Shown here: piece by piece, positions 18,957 to 27,025 of the stretch | Layout: every line of letters starts with the position of its first letter | How positions within the stretch are numbered: the first letter of the stretch is position 1 | From: Kutzneria chonburiensis | GTDB taxonomy: Bacteria; Actinomycetota; Actinomycetes; Mycobacteriales; Pseudonocardiaceae | DNA: 64,000 bases | NCBI RefSeq assembly: GCF_028622115.1 | Contig: NZ_CP097263.1 | Location: 2,170,001 to 2,234,000 of the forward strand | Reading direction: 5' to 3' | Translations under genes and position numbers: made by a program | The notes under the pieces: generated by a model | What the model was told of the DNA's origin: nothing | Database searches by the model: none | Seen by the model: only the letters and a program-made list of their open reading frames with translations

Positions 18957-18976
18957 GGCTGAGGTCCTCTAACCTT

Positions 18977-19020
18977 AAGCGGAACGTTGCTCCACAAGTA
19001 TCCGGAGCGATGTTCCGCTT
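18977..19020. promoter_or_regulatory. TetR operator between hydrolase and tetR genes
   Basis: A 44-bp near-palindrome: AAGCGGAAC (18977-18985) mirrors GTTCCGCTT (19012-19020). Within it lie two imperfect dyads, GGAACGTTGCTCC and GGAGCGATGTTCC, spaced like twin TetR dimer sites. It occupies most of the 85-bp divergent gap. Confidence 0.75.
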
Positions 19021-19041
19021 TGTCAACCCGAGGGGAGTCCC

Positions 19042-19602
19042 ATGGTGGAAGCTCGCGCCAGGCGGGCCGACGCGGTGCGCAACCAGCAGGCGCTGCTCAG
19101 CGCCGCCGCCGAGGTCTTCGTGACCTCAGGCGTCGACGCGCCGATCCGCGAGATCGCGGCCAAGGCCGGCGTCGGCATGGGGACGATCTACCGGCACTTT
19201 CCGACCCGAGCCGACCTGATCACCGCCGTCTACCAGCACCAGATCGAGGCCTGCGCCGAGGCCGGGCCGGCCCTGCTGGCCGCGAGCTCCTCGCCGTTCG
19301 AGGCGCTGAGCCGGTGGATCGACCTGTTCGTGAACTTCCTGGTCACCAAGCACGGCCTGGCCGACGCCCTCCAGTCCGACAGCAGCCGCTTCGCCGCGCT
19401 GCACACGTACTTCCTGGAACGCCTGGAGCCTGTCTGTGCCGCGCTGATCACCGCCGCGGTCGAGTCCGGCGACATCCGGCCCGGCTACCAGCCCTACGAG
19501 CTGATGCGGGGCATCGGCAACCTGTGTGTCGGACGAGACGGAGACCCCCGCTATGACCCCCGCCGACTCGTCGAGGTCCTCCTCAACGGTCTTCGTCCCT
19601 AG
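19042..19602 (+). CDS. TetR/AcrR family repressor
   Basis: A 186-residue regulator. The N-terminal DNA-binding domain (residues 10-58) ends in the canonical IREIAAKAGVGMGTIYRHFP helix-turn-helix and recognition helix. The C-terminal ligand domain is all-helical and contains LSRWIDLFVNFL. ATG is preceded by GAGGGGAG. The operator just upstream overlaps both divergent promoters, so autoregulation plus control of the hydrolase is the simplest reading. A repeated VTTES element begins 7-10 bases after its stop. Confidence 0.92.
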   Translation: MVEARARRADAVRNQQALLSAAAEVFVTSGVDAPIREIAAKAGVGMGTIYRHFPTRADLITAVYQHQIEACAEAGPALLAASSSPFEALSRWIDLFVNFLVTKHGLADALQSDSSRFAALHTYFLERLEPVCAALITAAVESGDIRPGYQPYELMRGIGNLCVGRDGDPRYDPRRLVEVLLNGLRP

Positions 19603-19605
19603 GAA

Positions 19606-19640
19606 TAATATCACTATAGCTTCAGTGACGACTGAAAGCA
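19606..19640 (+). promoter_or_regulatory. VTTES start element, copy 3, start of the kinase gene
   Basis: The core at 19612-19636 is preceded by TAATAT. Here the conserved GTG (19625) is the only usable start for the downstream P-loop kinase, which shows that the element can act as a genuine translation start. No Shine-Dalgarno sequence is present. CACTAT lies 7 bases upstream of GTG, the geometry of a leaderless -10 element. Confidence 0.6.
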
Positions 19641-20158
19641 GTATCCAACACAAGACAGAAGACCCAACAACGCTCAGAGGGAAGGGCCAGGTCATCGCCG
19701 TCTGCGGCTCTCCAGGAGCCGGCAAGACCACCGTCGGCCGGGCCATCGCCAGTCACCTCGGCGTGCTCCTGCTGACCCGTGACGAGATCACGACCGGCCT
19801 CCGGCGGTCCGCCGGCGGCTCCCACCGCGAGCAGGCCGAGGCGATCATGATCGACCTTGCCCAGCGACTCGCCGGCGTGCGCTTCGTTCTCGAGACGTCC
19901 TTGGTGCCCAAGGAACTCGCGCACATGGTTGGCCTGTGGGTGCACGTCGTCGCCCGCCCCGAGGTGATCGACGCGCGCCTGCACGCCCGTCCGGACCAGC
20001 GGCTGGCGGATCAGTTCCGGCGGGGCGAGATGCCGGCGGCGATCTTCGCCCCGCCGGCCGGGGTCGACGTGATCGAGATCGACACCTCCGACACCGAGGC
20101 CCCGGACCTCGAGCCGGTCATGACCAGACTCGGTCCAGGTCCTCGGCGTACAACGTGA
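19625..20158 (+). CDS. P-loop nucleoside-triphosphate kinase-like protein
   Basis: A 177-residue protein. After VTTESSIQ and a short linker comes a Walker A loop, GSPGAGKTT, near residues 31-39, then LLLTRDEI near 51-58 (the Asp often binds substrate or Mg). A Walker-B-like strand RFVLETSL is near 85, and a lid-like basic segment RPDQRLADQFRRGE follows. It resembles the small AAA_33/zeta-like or gluconate-kinase-like group that phosphorylates small molecules; no substrate can be named. The C-terminus overlaps the convergent TPR gene by 41 bases. Starting at the GTG within the repeat is forced, because no other start codon precedes the Walker loop after the tetR stop. Confidence 0.8.
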   Translation: MTTESSIQHKTEDPTTLRGKGQVIAVCGSPGAGKTTVGRAIASHLGVLLLTRDEITTGLRRSAGGSHREQAEAIMIDLAQRLAGVRFVLETSLVPKELAHMVGLWVHVVARPEVIDARLHARPDQRLADQFRRGEMPAAIFAPPAGVDVIEIDTSDTEAPDLEPVMTRLGPGPRRTT

Positions 20159-20609
20159 TGGCCCGTTCGTAGCGCCGGATCTCCTGGTCGGACGTGGTGT
20201 CCACCAACAAGGTCAGCAGGCCGGCGACGGCTTCCTTGGCGTCGCCGGCGTTGTACCGGGCCATGGCCAGGAACACCGCGAGCGCCCGGTCGGTCGGGAA
20301 CTCGAGCACACCCGCGGTCAGCACGTTCACGGCTTCGACGTACTGGCCGAGCGTCCGATAGGTGCTGCCCAGCCCGAGCATGGCGCCGCGGCGTTCGACG
20401 GAGGAGAGGCCGTCGCCGTCGAGGGCCCGTTCGTAGAACGGGACGGCTTCGCGTTCCAGGCCGAGGGCGTCGTGCACCCAGGCGGTCTGGTAGGCGACCT
20501 GGCTGTCGTCGGGGGCGACCGACGACAGCTCCAGCAGCAGCTCGCGGGCCTCGTCGAGGGCCCCTGCTTCCCGCAGCGCCACGGCTCGGGCCAGCTCGGC
20601 TTCGGTCAC
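20118..20609 (-). CDS. Tetratricopeptide-repeat protein
   Basis: A 163-residue soluble protein made almost entirely of TPR helices: ARAVALREAGALDEARELL, then YQTAWVHDALGLEREAVPFY, LGSTYRTLGQYVEAVNVL, and FLAMARYNAGDAKEAVAGLL. The GTG start overlaps the stop of the YidC-like gene by 4 bases, so it is the last gene of that operon. TPR proteins mediate protein-protein contacts. A role as partner in membrane-protein insertion is suggested only by its position. Confidence 0.82.
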   Translation of the reverse strand: MTEAELARAVALREAGALDEARELLLELSSVAPDDSQVAYQTAWVHDALGLEREAVPFYERALDGDGLSSVERRGAMLGLGSTYRTLGQYVEAVNVLTAGVLEFPTDRALAVFLAMARYNAGDAKEAVAGLLTLLVDTTSDQEIRRYERAITLYAEDLDRVWS

Positions 20610-21250
20610 CCGCTGACTTTCTCACGCCGCATGAGCAGCGCGCGTTCGAATGCGGTCCAGGCGGTCGTGGTGAGCAGGTAGATGCCGGCGGCGAGCGGCA
20701 CGAACATGGCGAAGACGACCGACGCGTACGGCGCGGCCCGCAGCAGCTTGGGTCCGCCGGTCATCCGCAGGGCCGACCATGTGGCGACGGCCGCCATGAG
20801 CAGGAAGAGGCAGACCGCGGCGATGCTGGGGGAGGTGAGGAACACCGTGCTGAGCGGTGTGCCGAGCAGGGTGTGGGTGAGCAGGAGGTTGGGCTGGCCG
20901 GCGACGGTCGGTGAGAGGAACAGCCGGTACATCACGGAGAAGATGGGCAGCTGGATGAGCATGGGCAGGCAGCCGGCGAACATGCCCTTGCCTTCGCCGC
21001 CGTAGAAGGCGGCGAGTTCCTGGTTGAGGCGGTCGAGGTTGTCGCGGTGCTTGTCCTGGATGTCCTTGAGCTTGGGCATGATCTCGGCGCGCGTCTTCTC
21101 GCCGCGGACCTGGATGCGGGCCAGTGGGTGCAGGCAGAGCCGGATGATCATGACGAAGACGACGATGGCGCCGGCGGTGCCGGTGAGCGGGGCGAGGAAC
21201 GAGACCAGGTGGTAGGCGGCCGTGATGAACGGATCGAGGAACGCGAACAC
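20606..21250 (-). CDS. yidC: YidC/Oxa1-type membrane protein insertase, paralogue
   Basis: A 214-residue integral membrane protein, shorter than the main actinobacterial YidC but with the whole conserved core. A first helix (PFITAAYHLVSFLAPL) precedes the strand-like segment with the groove arginine (MIIRLCLHPLARIQ). A charged cytoplasmic hairpin (KLKDIQDKHRDNLDRL) follows, then GCLPMLIQLPIFSVMYRLF and two more helices. YidC inserts small membrane proteins with or without Sec. It is coupled to a TPR protein downstream and follows a small one-helix protein. The main YidC normally sits near rpmH and dnaA, so this is likely a specialised second copy. Confidence 0.9.
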   Translation of the reverse strand: MFAFLDPFITAAYHLVSFLAPLTGTAGAIVVFVMIIRLCLHPLARIQVRGEKTRAEIMPKLKDIQDKHRDNLDRLNQELAAFYGGEGKGMFAGCLPMLIQLPIFSVMYRLFLSPTVAGQPNLLLTHTLLGTPLSTVFLTSPSIAAVCLFLLMAAVATWSALRMTGGPKLLRAAPYASVVFAMFVPLAAGIYLLTTTAWTAFERALLMRREKVSG

Positions 21251-21295
21251 GTGTGAGCCCTTCAGCGGAGGGTGAGTGTGGGTGCCTGAGGTGGG

Positions 21296-21547
21296 TCAGG
21301 CGGCTGAAGGTGCTCGGGATCGGGTGTGTCCGGCCGCGTCGGGGTCGAGTTGGCGCAGGACGCGGCGGCTGCGGGCCTGCTCGCGGGTGGCGAGGCCGAC
21401 GGTGCGGGGGATGGCGTGGTCGGCGTGCCGGGTGGAGCGCAGGTGGATGGCCAGTGCGGCGATGAGGATGCCGGCGAAGAGGATGAGGCCGGCCAGGCCG
21501 GGTCCGGCGGTCATCAGGGTGGTGAACGTGGTGACGAGATCGTGCAC
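21296..21547 (-). CDS. Small single-pass membrane protein (DUF6412-like)
   Basis: An 83-residue protein with one strong helix (LAGLILFAGILIAALAIHL, residues 18-36) and a basic tail ending RQLDPDAAGHTRSRAP. The tail motif DPDA-G-R-RAP resembles that of small proteins (DUF6412) found beside yidC in other actinobacteria, from memory. It is the first gene of the three-gene operon; 45 bases separate it from yidC. Confidence 0.7.
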   Translation of the reverse strand: MHDLVTTFTTLMTAGPGLAGLILFAGILIAALAIHLRSTRHADHAIPRTVGLATREQARSRRVLRQLDPDAAGHTRSRAPSAA

Positions 21548-21632
21548 GGTGCACCCCCTGGTTCTGCTCGGTCCGTGTCGAAAGCGTACGACATCGGTCG
21601 CAGGTGTCCTGACTACATGACACGATTCACGA

Positions 21633-22493
21633 ATGGATGAAGTCTTCCCGCTGGAAGACGGAGTCGGGCTGAACGTGGTTCGGTCCGGTGCTCCGGACGC
21701 ACCGGTGACCGTGGTGCTGGCGCACGGTTACGCGTTGGATCACCGCAGTTGGCATCGGGTGATCCCGGAGTTGGCGCATGACCAGTTGCAGGTCGTGGCC
21801 TATGACCATCGTGGGCACGGGCAGTCGGGTCCGGCGACGGCGGAGACCGCCACGATCGAGCAGCTGGGTGATGACCTGGCCGAGTTGATCGAGCGGGGTG
21901 TGGACTCCGAGCGGGTGATCGTGGTCGGCCATTCGATGGGTGGCATGGCGACGATGGCGCTGGTGGAGCGGCATCCGCGGTTGTTCTCGCAGCGGGTGTC
22001 GGGCTTGGCGTTCCTGTCGACGGCCGTGGGCCGCCGTGGTGAGACGTCGCTGGCGTGGCCGCAGGCCGTCGGCAAGCTCGTGGAGGAGTTGGAGAAGGTT
22101 TTCGGGCCGGTGGTGCGGCATATCCGGGGTCGGATCGAGCCGGCCAAGGCCGCCGGGTTGAAGTGGTGGCTGTTCGGTGACGACGCGGATGAGGATGACG
22201 CGGCGTTGACCGCGGAGATGGTGGCGGAGCACTGGCCGGCGACGGTGGCGTTGTTCCGTCCGGCCTTCGACCGGTATGACCGGGAGGCGGCGTTGACGGT
22301 GGCGGCGCGGGTGCCGGTGGTGGCCGCGGTGGGTGAGCGGGACCGGTTGTGTCCGTCGTCGAATGCGCAGGCGTTGGTGAAGGCGGTGGGGTCCGGGGAC
22401 GCGGTTGTGCTGCCGGGCGCCGGGCACATGGTGCCGTTGGAGCGTCCTGACGAGGTGGTGCGGTTGGTGCGTGGGTTGGTCGGTTCTAGCTGA
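21633..22493 (+). CDS. Alpha/beta hydrolase
   Basis: A 286-residue hydrolase. AHGYALDHRSW near residues 29-39 is the oxyanion segment, DHRGHGQSG lies near 58-66, GHSMGGMA near 99-106 carries the nucleophile Ser, GERDRLCP near 232-239 carries the acid, and GAGHMVPLERPD near 263-274 the His. This is the epoxide-hydrolase/haloperoxidase-like branch; the substrate is unknown. Its stop overlaps the convergent DUF5703 gene by 8 bases. Confidence 0.9.
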   Translation: MDEVFPLEDGVGLNVVRSGAPDAPVTVVLAHGYALDHRSWHRVIPELAHDQLQVVAYDHRGHGQSGPATAETATIEQLGDDLAELIERGVDSERVIVVGHSMGGMATMALVERHPRLFSQRVSGLAFLSTAVGRRGETSLAWPQAVGKLVEELEKVFGPVVRHIRGRIEPAKAAGLKWWLFGDDADEDDAALTAEMVAEHWPATVALFRPAFDRYDREAALTVAARVPVVAAVGERDRLCPSSNAQALVKAVGSGDAVVLPGAGHMVPLERPDEVVRLVRGLVGSS

Positions 22494-22710
22494 TGGGGCC
22501 GGGGGCGAGGCTGTCGGCGCGGCGTTTGCGGCGGAGCCAGACCTTGCGGGTGCCGTCGCCGTAGAGCAGGACGCGGGACAGTTCCCAGCCGGCGAATTCG
22601 GCGTGGATGGCGAGTTGGGTGGCGGCGGTGCGGCGGGAGACCGCGGGCGGCAGTCGCAGGCCGCGGTATTCCCAGTCGCCGTCGACCACCTCGTTCGTGG
22701 CTGCTGTCAT
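22486..22710 (-). CDS. DUF5703 family protein
   Basis: A 74-residue basic protein, MTAATNEVVDGDWEYRGLRL at the start, then AIHAEFAGWELSRVLLYGDGTRKVWLRRK. The WEYR start, the GWEL segment and the terminal basic KVWLRRK match the small actinobacterial DUF5703 family (mycobacterial Rv2137c type). Function is unknown. Its ATG overlaps the TGA of the upstream lipoprotein gene (ATGA), so the two are cotranscribed, the same pairing as Rv2137c and LppL. Confidence 0.8.
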   Translation of the reverse strand: MTAATNEVVDGDWEYRGLRLPPAVSRRTAATQLAIHAEFAGWELSRVLLYGDGTRKVWLRRKRRADSLAPGPIS

Positions 22711-23704
22711 GGGTTGATCACCTGTACTCCTCCGCCGTCGGCGGACGCGACGAGCACGCGTCCGGTGGTGGGGTCGACCGCTACCGAGTTGGGTTGGCGG
22801 ACGGTGTCGATGCGGTGTTTTTCGACGGGTTCGCCGCCGGCGACGTCGTAGCCGACGACCTGGTTGGTCGCGGTGAGGGTGACCCAGGCGAGGTGGCGCG
22901 CTGCGTCGTAGGCGATGGCGTAGGGGGCGCCGGGGACGGGGTATTGCTGGAGTTCGACGAGGGTGTCGGGTTTGTAGACGAGGAGTTCGCCGCCGCGGCG
23001 GTCGGTGACCAGGACGCGTCCGTAGTTGTCGGTGACGGCGTTGGTGGCGCCGTCGCCGGCGCGCAGGCCGGCGCCGATCTTGCCGGTGGCCGGGTCGAGG
23101 TCGAAGACGGCGGTGCGGAGTTTGTCGAGTACGACGGCTTTGTCGCCGATCTGGAGGGCTTGGTCGGCGCTGGCGAGGCCGGTGATGGTGCGTTCGGTTG
23201 TGGTGCCGTTGAGTACGGCGACGGCTTTGGTGTCGTGGAGGGCGACGAGGGTGTGGGTGCCGTTGGTGCTGGCGGCGACGGGTCCGCCGGGGAGTGTGAT
23301 CTTGTCCACGGTGCCGGTGGGCAGGGTGATGCGCAGGAGCTGGTTGGCGGTGCGGACGGGGGCGAGGATGGTGTCGCCATCCGTGCTGAGGTTGTCGACG
23401 CGGCCGGGTAGGTCGATGGTCTTGGGGGGCGTGTCGATGCTGGTCAGGTCGTAGAGGCGCAGCGCGGGCGGGTTGTCGACGGCGACCGCGGCGGTGTGCT
23501 GGGCGGTGTCGACGGTGATGGCCGTGGCGTTCTGCGTGAGGGGCAGGACGGTGCCGGCGGGGGTTTTGCTCAGCGCTGGTGAGTCGGCCGGGGTCGCGGC
23601 GGTGACGGTGTCGGCGACCTGGAGGTCGTCCCCGTGTTCGTGCCGGACGAGCAGCCCGTGACCAGGGCCGATCCGGCGATGAGGGCGACTGCGAGCCGGC
23701 GCAA
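22707..23704 (-). CDS. YncE-like beta-propeller lipoprotein (LppL-type), frame broken at 23630
   Basis: The downstream frame contains a YncE-like propeller: VDKITLPGGPVAAS, VLVTDRRGGELLVYKPDTL, RQPNSVAVDPTTGRVLVAS. The start lies in another frame: a TTG with AAGGAGG upstream encodes LRRLAVALIAGSALVTGCSS, a lipoprotein signal with lipobox VTGC. Adding one C to the CCCC at 23630-23633 (G on the coding strand) joins them through TGDDLQVADTV into 332 residues. The product should be a lipid-anchored extracytoplasmic propeller of unknown ligand, as for mycobacterial LppL, which also pairs with a DUF5703 gene. Confidence 0.8.
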
Positions 23705-23798
23705 CGGGTGCCTCCTTGGTGCTGTGCTGTCTCCAGCATCCCCTGCCGGCGCGTTGTGGTCACGTGGGGGTCACCTGCGTGTCATGCACGACACCCGG

Positions 23799-24754
23799 TC
23801 AGCCGAGCGGTCGTTCGGGATAGGCGAGTTCGATATCGCTCACGTCGTCGAGGGCGGCGCGGATGGCGGGTGGGAGGGTGAGGTCTTCGGAGTTGAGGCT
23901 GTGGTGGAGCTGGTTGGTGTCTCTGGCGCCGACGATGGGGGCGGCGACGCCGGGGCGGTCGCGGACCCAGGCGAGGGCGACGGCCAGGGGGTGGTGCCGA
24001 GTCCGTCGGCCGCGGTGACGACGGCTTGCACGATGCGTGCGGCTCGTTCGCTGCGGTGGTGTTCGACGTAGGGGGCGTAGTGCGGTGAGGCGCCGCGGCT
24101 GTCTGACGGGGTCGCGTTGCGGTATTTGCCGGTGAGCACGCCGCGTCCGAGTGGGGCCCAGCACAGGATGCCGAGGCCGTGGTGTTCGGCGGCTGGTCGG
24201 ACTTCGCGTTCGATGCCGCGTTCCAGCAGGGAGTATTCGACCTGGGTGGACACCAGGGGGAAGTCGGCTTTGACGGCGGCGGTGGCGAGTTGCCAGCCGC
24301 TGTAGTTGGAGATGCCGGCGTAGCGGATCTTGCCGGCGCGGGCGGCGGCGTCGACGGCGCTGAGGGTTTCCTCGAGGGGGACGTTGTTGTCCCAGGCGTG
24401 CAGCTGCCAGAGGTCGATGTGGTCGACGGCGAGTCGGCGCAGGGAGCCGTCTAGGGCGGTGAGCAGGGCGCCGCGGCCGGCGCCGCCGCCGAAGGGGCCG
24501 TCGTCGCGGCGGGCGACGGCTTTGGTGGCGATGACGAGGTCTTCGCGTTCGACGATGTCGCCGACCAGTGTGCCGAGGATTTCCTCGGCGTGGGGGTGGA
24601 CGTCGGCGGTGTCGACGAGTGTGCCGCCGGCCTCGATGAAGGCGGTGAGCTGCCTGGTCGCCTCTTCGGCGTCGGTGTCCTTGCCCCAGGTCATGGTGCC
24701 CAGCGCCAGCCGGGAGACCCGAAGGCCGCTGCGGCCGAGGTGTCTTTGCTGCAC
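23799..24754 (-). CDS. Aldo/keto reductase, frame broken at 23987
   Basis: The main frame starts at GTG 24754 (QQRHLGRSGLRVSRLALG), the usual AKR N-terminus. It carries DTADVHP near residues 48-54 (catalytic Asp; the usual Tyr is replaced by His or shifted), TKAVARRDDG near 80, and HIDLWQLHAWD with the catalytic His near 117. The C-terminal part (PLAVALAWVRDRPGVAAPIVGAR, the NADPH-binding strand) is in another frame. One extra C in the 5-base run at 23987-23991 restores a 318-residue enzyme. AKRs reduce carbonyls with NADPH. It is divergent from the LLM oxidoreductase gene. Confidence 0.85.
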
Positions 24755-24827
24755 GGGTGGGAGCCTATGCCGATCTTGGCGGTTGGGCCTGTTGCCGTAG
24801 AGGTTACTGGCGGGTAGGGTCCGGCTG

Positions 24828-25874
24828 GTGCGACTTGGGCTGAACCTCGGATACTGGGGCGCGGGTAACGACGCCGACAACCTGGAGCTGGCCAAGGAGG
24901 CCGAGCGGCTGGGTTTCGCGGTGGTGTGGGCGGCCGAGGCCTATGGCTCGGACGCGCCGTCGGTGCTGTCGTGGGTGGCGGCCCACACGTCCACGATCGA
25001 CGTGGGCAGCGCGATCTTGCAGATTCCCGCTCGTACTCCGGCGATGGCCGCGATGACCGCGGCGACCCTGGACACCCTCTCGGGTGGTCGGTTCCGTCTC
25101 GGCCTCGGTGTGTCGGGTCCGCAGGTGTCGGAGGGCTGGCACGGTGTCCGGTTCGACAAGCCGCTTGCGCGGACCCGTGAGTATGTCGACATCGTGAAGT
25201 CGGCGTTGCGGCGGGAGAAGCTGCGGTACGAGGGCAAGCACTACACGCTGCCGTTGCCGGACGGGCCGGGCAAGGCGCTGACGTTGACCGTGCATCCGGT
25301 GCGGGAGCAGATCCCGATCTATCTGGCGGCGGTTGGTCCGAAGAACCTGGAGCTGGCCGGGGAGATCGCCGACGGCTGGTTGGCGGTGTTCTACTCGGCC
25401 GAGTTCGCGTCGGAGTCGTTGGCGCAGGTCGCGGCCGGTCGGGCCAAGGTCGGCAAGACCCTGGAGGGGTTCGACGTCGTGCCGACCGCGCCGCTGGTGC
25501 TCGGTGACGACTGGCAGGCCGCCGCCGATCAGGTCCGTCCGTATGCGGCGCTGTATGTCGGTGGCATGGGCAGCCGGGAGAAGAACTTCTACAACAACTT
25601 GGCGTGCCGGATGGGCTTTGAGGCCGAGGCGGCCGAGGTGCAGGAGAAGTACCTCGCTCGTGACTACGCCGGCGCGATGGCCGCGTTGCCGGTCGAGTTC
25701 CTGGGCGCCACCTCGCTGCTGGGCCCGGTGGAGCGTATCGCCGACAGCATGCAGGCGTTGGCCGGGGCGGGCGTGACGACGTTGACCGTGTCGCCGATGC
25801 ACTTCGACCTCGACCTGAACGTGACGGCGTTGCGGGCGGCGGCGGAGGCGCTGGACAAGTCGGGCGTGGCCTGA
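24828..25874 (+). CDS. LLM class F420-dependent oxidoreductase
   Basis: A 348-residue (beta/alpha)8 luciferase-like protein. Features are LNLGYWG at the start, VWAAEAYGSDAPS near residues 34-46, AILQIPARTPAMAAMTAATL near 63-82, GLGVSGPQV and IYLAAVGPKNLELAGEIADGW near 166-186. This set matches the F420-dependent LLM group common in actinobacteria. GTG 24828 has TAGGGT 7 bases upstream and no ribosome site, so a leaderless transcript is likely. A histidine phosphatase follows 15 bases later in the same orientation. Confidence 0.92.
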   Translation: MRLGLNLGYWGAGNDADNLELAKEAERLGFAVVWAAEAYGSDAPSVLSWVAAHTSTIDVGSAILQIPARTPAMAAMTAATLDTLSGGRFRLGLGVSGPQVSEGWHGVRFDKPLARTREYVDIVKSALRREKLRYEGKHYTLPLPDGPGKALTLTVHPVREQIPIYLAAVGPKNLELAGEIADGWLAVFYSAEFASESLAQVAAGRAKVGKTLEGFDVVPTAPLVLGDDWQAAADQVRPYAALYVGGMGSREKNFYNNLACRMGFEAEAAEVQEKYLARDYAGAMAALPVEFLGATSLLGPVERIADSMQALAGAGVTTLTVSPMHFDLDLNVTALRAAAEALDKSGVA

Positions 25875-25889
25875 CCGTAGGCTGCGGGT

Positions 25890-26591
25890 GTGGCGACTCT
25901 GATTCTGCTGCGGCACGCGCAGTCCACCGCTAATGGTTCCGGTCTGCTGGCCGGCCGGTCTCCTGGCGTGCAGTTGGCCGAGGCCGGTCAGGCCCAGGCG
26001 GCCAAGCTCGTGGAGCGGTTGGCCGGTGTCGAGCTCGCCGGCATCGTGTCGTCGCCTTTGTTGCGCTGTCAGCAGACCATCGCGCCTCTCACTGCCGCTC
26101 GGGGGATCGAGCCGGTGATCGAGGACGATCTGTCCGAGGTGGACTACGGGGAGTGGACCAACAAGGCGATCAAGGATCTCCTCAAGGAGCCGTTGTGGTC
26201 GGTGGTCCAGCAGCATCCTTCCGCCGCCGTTTTCCCTTCCGGTGAGGGGCTCGCCGCCGTGCAGTCCCGTGCCGTCGCCGCCGTCCGTCGGCATGACGCG
26301 CGTATCACCGCTTCCCATGGCGATGAGGCCGTGTGGTTGGCGTGCAGCCACGGCGACGTGATCAAGTCCGTCCTGGCCGATGCCTTGGGCACCCACCTGG
26401 ATTCGTTCCAGCGCATCGTCGCCGACCCGTGTTCGGTCTCGGTCGTCCGCTACACGCAGACCCGGCCTTTCGTCGTGCGGATGAACGACCACGGTTCCGA
26501 GTACGCCGCCATCGTTCCCGTGAAGCCCAAGTCCGAGGAGGAGGCCAAGGCCGCCTCCGATGCGGTGGTCGGTGGCACGACCGGCCCTTGA
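25890..26591 (+). CDS. Histidine phosphatase family protein, MSMEG_4193 type
   Basis: A 233-residue member of the phosphoglycerate-mutase-like superfamily. LLRHAQSTAN (residues 6-15) carries the phosphorylated His, SSPLLRCQQT near 53-62 the Arg, EVDYGEW near 82-88 the Glu, and ACSHGDVIKSVLAD near 150-163 the second His. This variant is annotated in mycobacteria (Rv2135c-like) as a probable phosphomutase or phosphatase. The GTG start has TAGGCT 6 bases upstream (leaderless geometry). The C-terminal tail is Ala/Glu/Lys-rich. Confidence 0.92.
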   Translation: MATLILLRHAQSTANGSGLLAGRSPGVQLAEAGQAQAAKLVERLAGVELAGIVSSPLLRCQQTIAPLTAARGIEPVIEDDLSEVDYGEWTNKAIKDLLKEPLWSVVQQHPSAAVFPSGEGLAAVQSRAVAAVRRHDARITASHGDEAVWLACSHGDVIKSVLADALGTHLDSFQRIVADPCSVSVVRYTQTRPFVVRMNDHGSEYAAIVPVKPKSEEEAKAASDAVVGGTTGP

Positions 26592-26647
26592 TAACCGGAA
26601 CGCTGACTCCGTATTCTGGGTTCGTCACCGAACCCAGGGGGAACACC

Positions 26648-27025
26648 ATGCCGACTCCGGCCGAGGTCTTCGAGCAGTTCCGTCAGGCCGGCGAGCACGC
26701 CGATGTCGAGGCCTTCCTCGACATGCTCGCCGATGACGTGCTGATGGAGTGGATGTACCCCATCCCCGGCTTCCCGGCCCAGCTGCGGGGCCGCTCCCAG
26801 CTCCAGGAGTTCTACGGCCGCCAGTCCTCCCGGGTCGGCAGCCACCGCAGCACCTACCGCGACGTCGTGCTGCACCAGTCCACCGACCCCGAGGTCGTGA
26901 TCGCCGAGTACGTCCGCGACATGACCGCCGTCGACACCGGCCAGACCACCACCAAGCCCTGCGTCGCCGTCCTGCGCGTTCGCGACGGCAAGATCCTCAA
27001 CTTCCGCGACTACGTCCGGTTCTGA
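26648..27025 (+). CDS. SnoaL-like/NTF2-fold protein
   Basis: A 125-residue single NTF2-like domain: PAEVFEQFRQAGEHADVEAFLDMLADDVLMEW, then YPIPGFPAQLRGRSQLQEFY and a last strand GKILNFRDYVRF. ATG follows GGGGGAA. The pocket has acidic and Trp residues, as in ketosteroid-isomerase-like proteins, but no catalytic dyad can be confirmed. Its 3' end overlaps the convergent STAND gene by 16 bases. Confidence 0.85.
   Translation: MPTPAEVFEQFRQAGEHADVEAFLDMLADDVLMEWMYPIPGFPAQLRGRSQLQEFYGRQSSRVGSHRSTYRDVVLHQSTDPEVVIAEYVRDMTAVDTGQTTTKPCVAVLRVRDGKILNFRDYVRF

Noticed and set aside
19606-19619. TAATATCACTATAG resembles a phage T7 promoter
   Set aside because: The central CGACT of the T7 consensus is missing and there is no phage polymerase; the match comes from a repeated host element.
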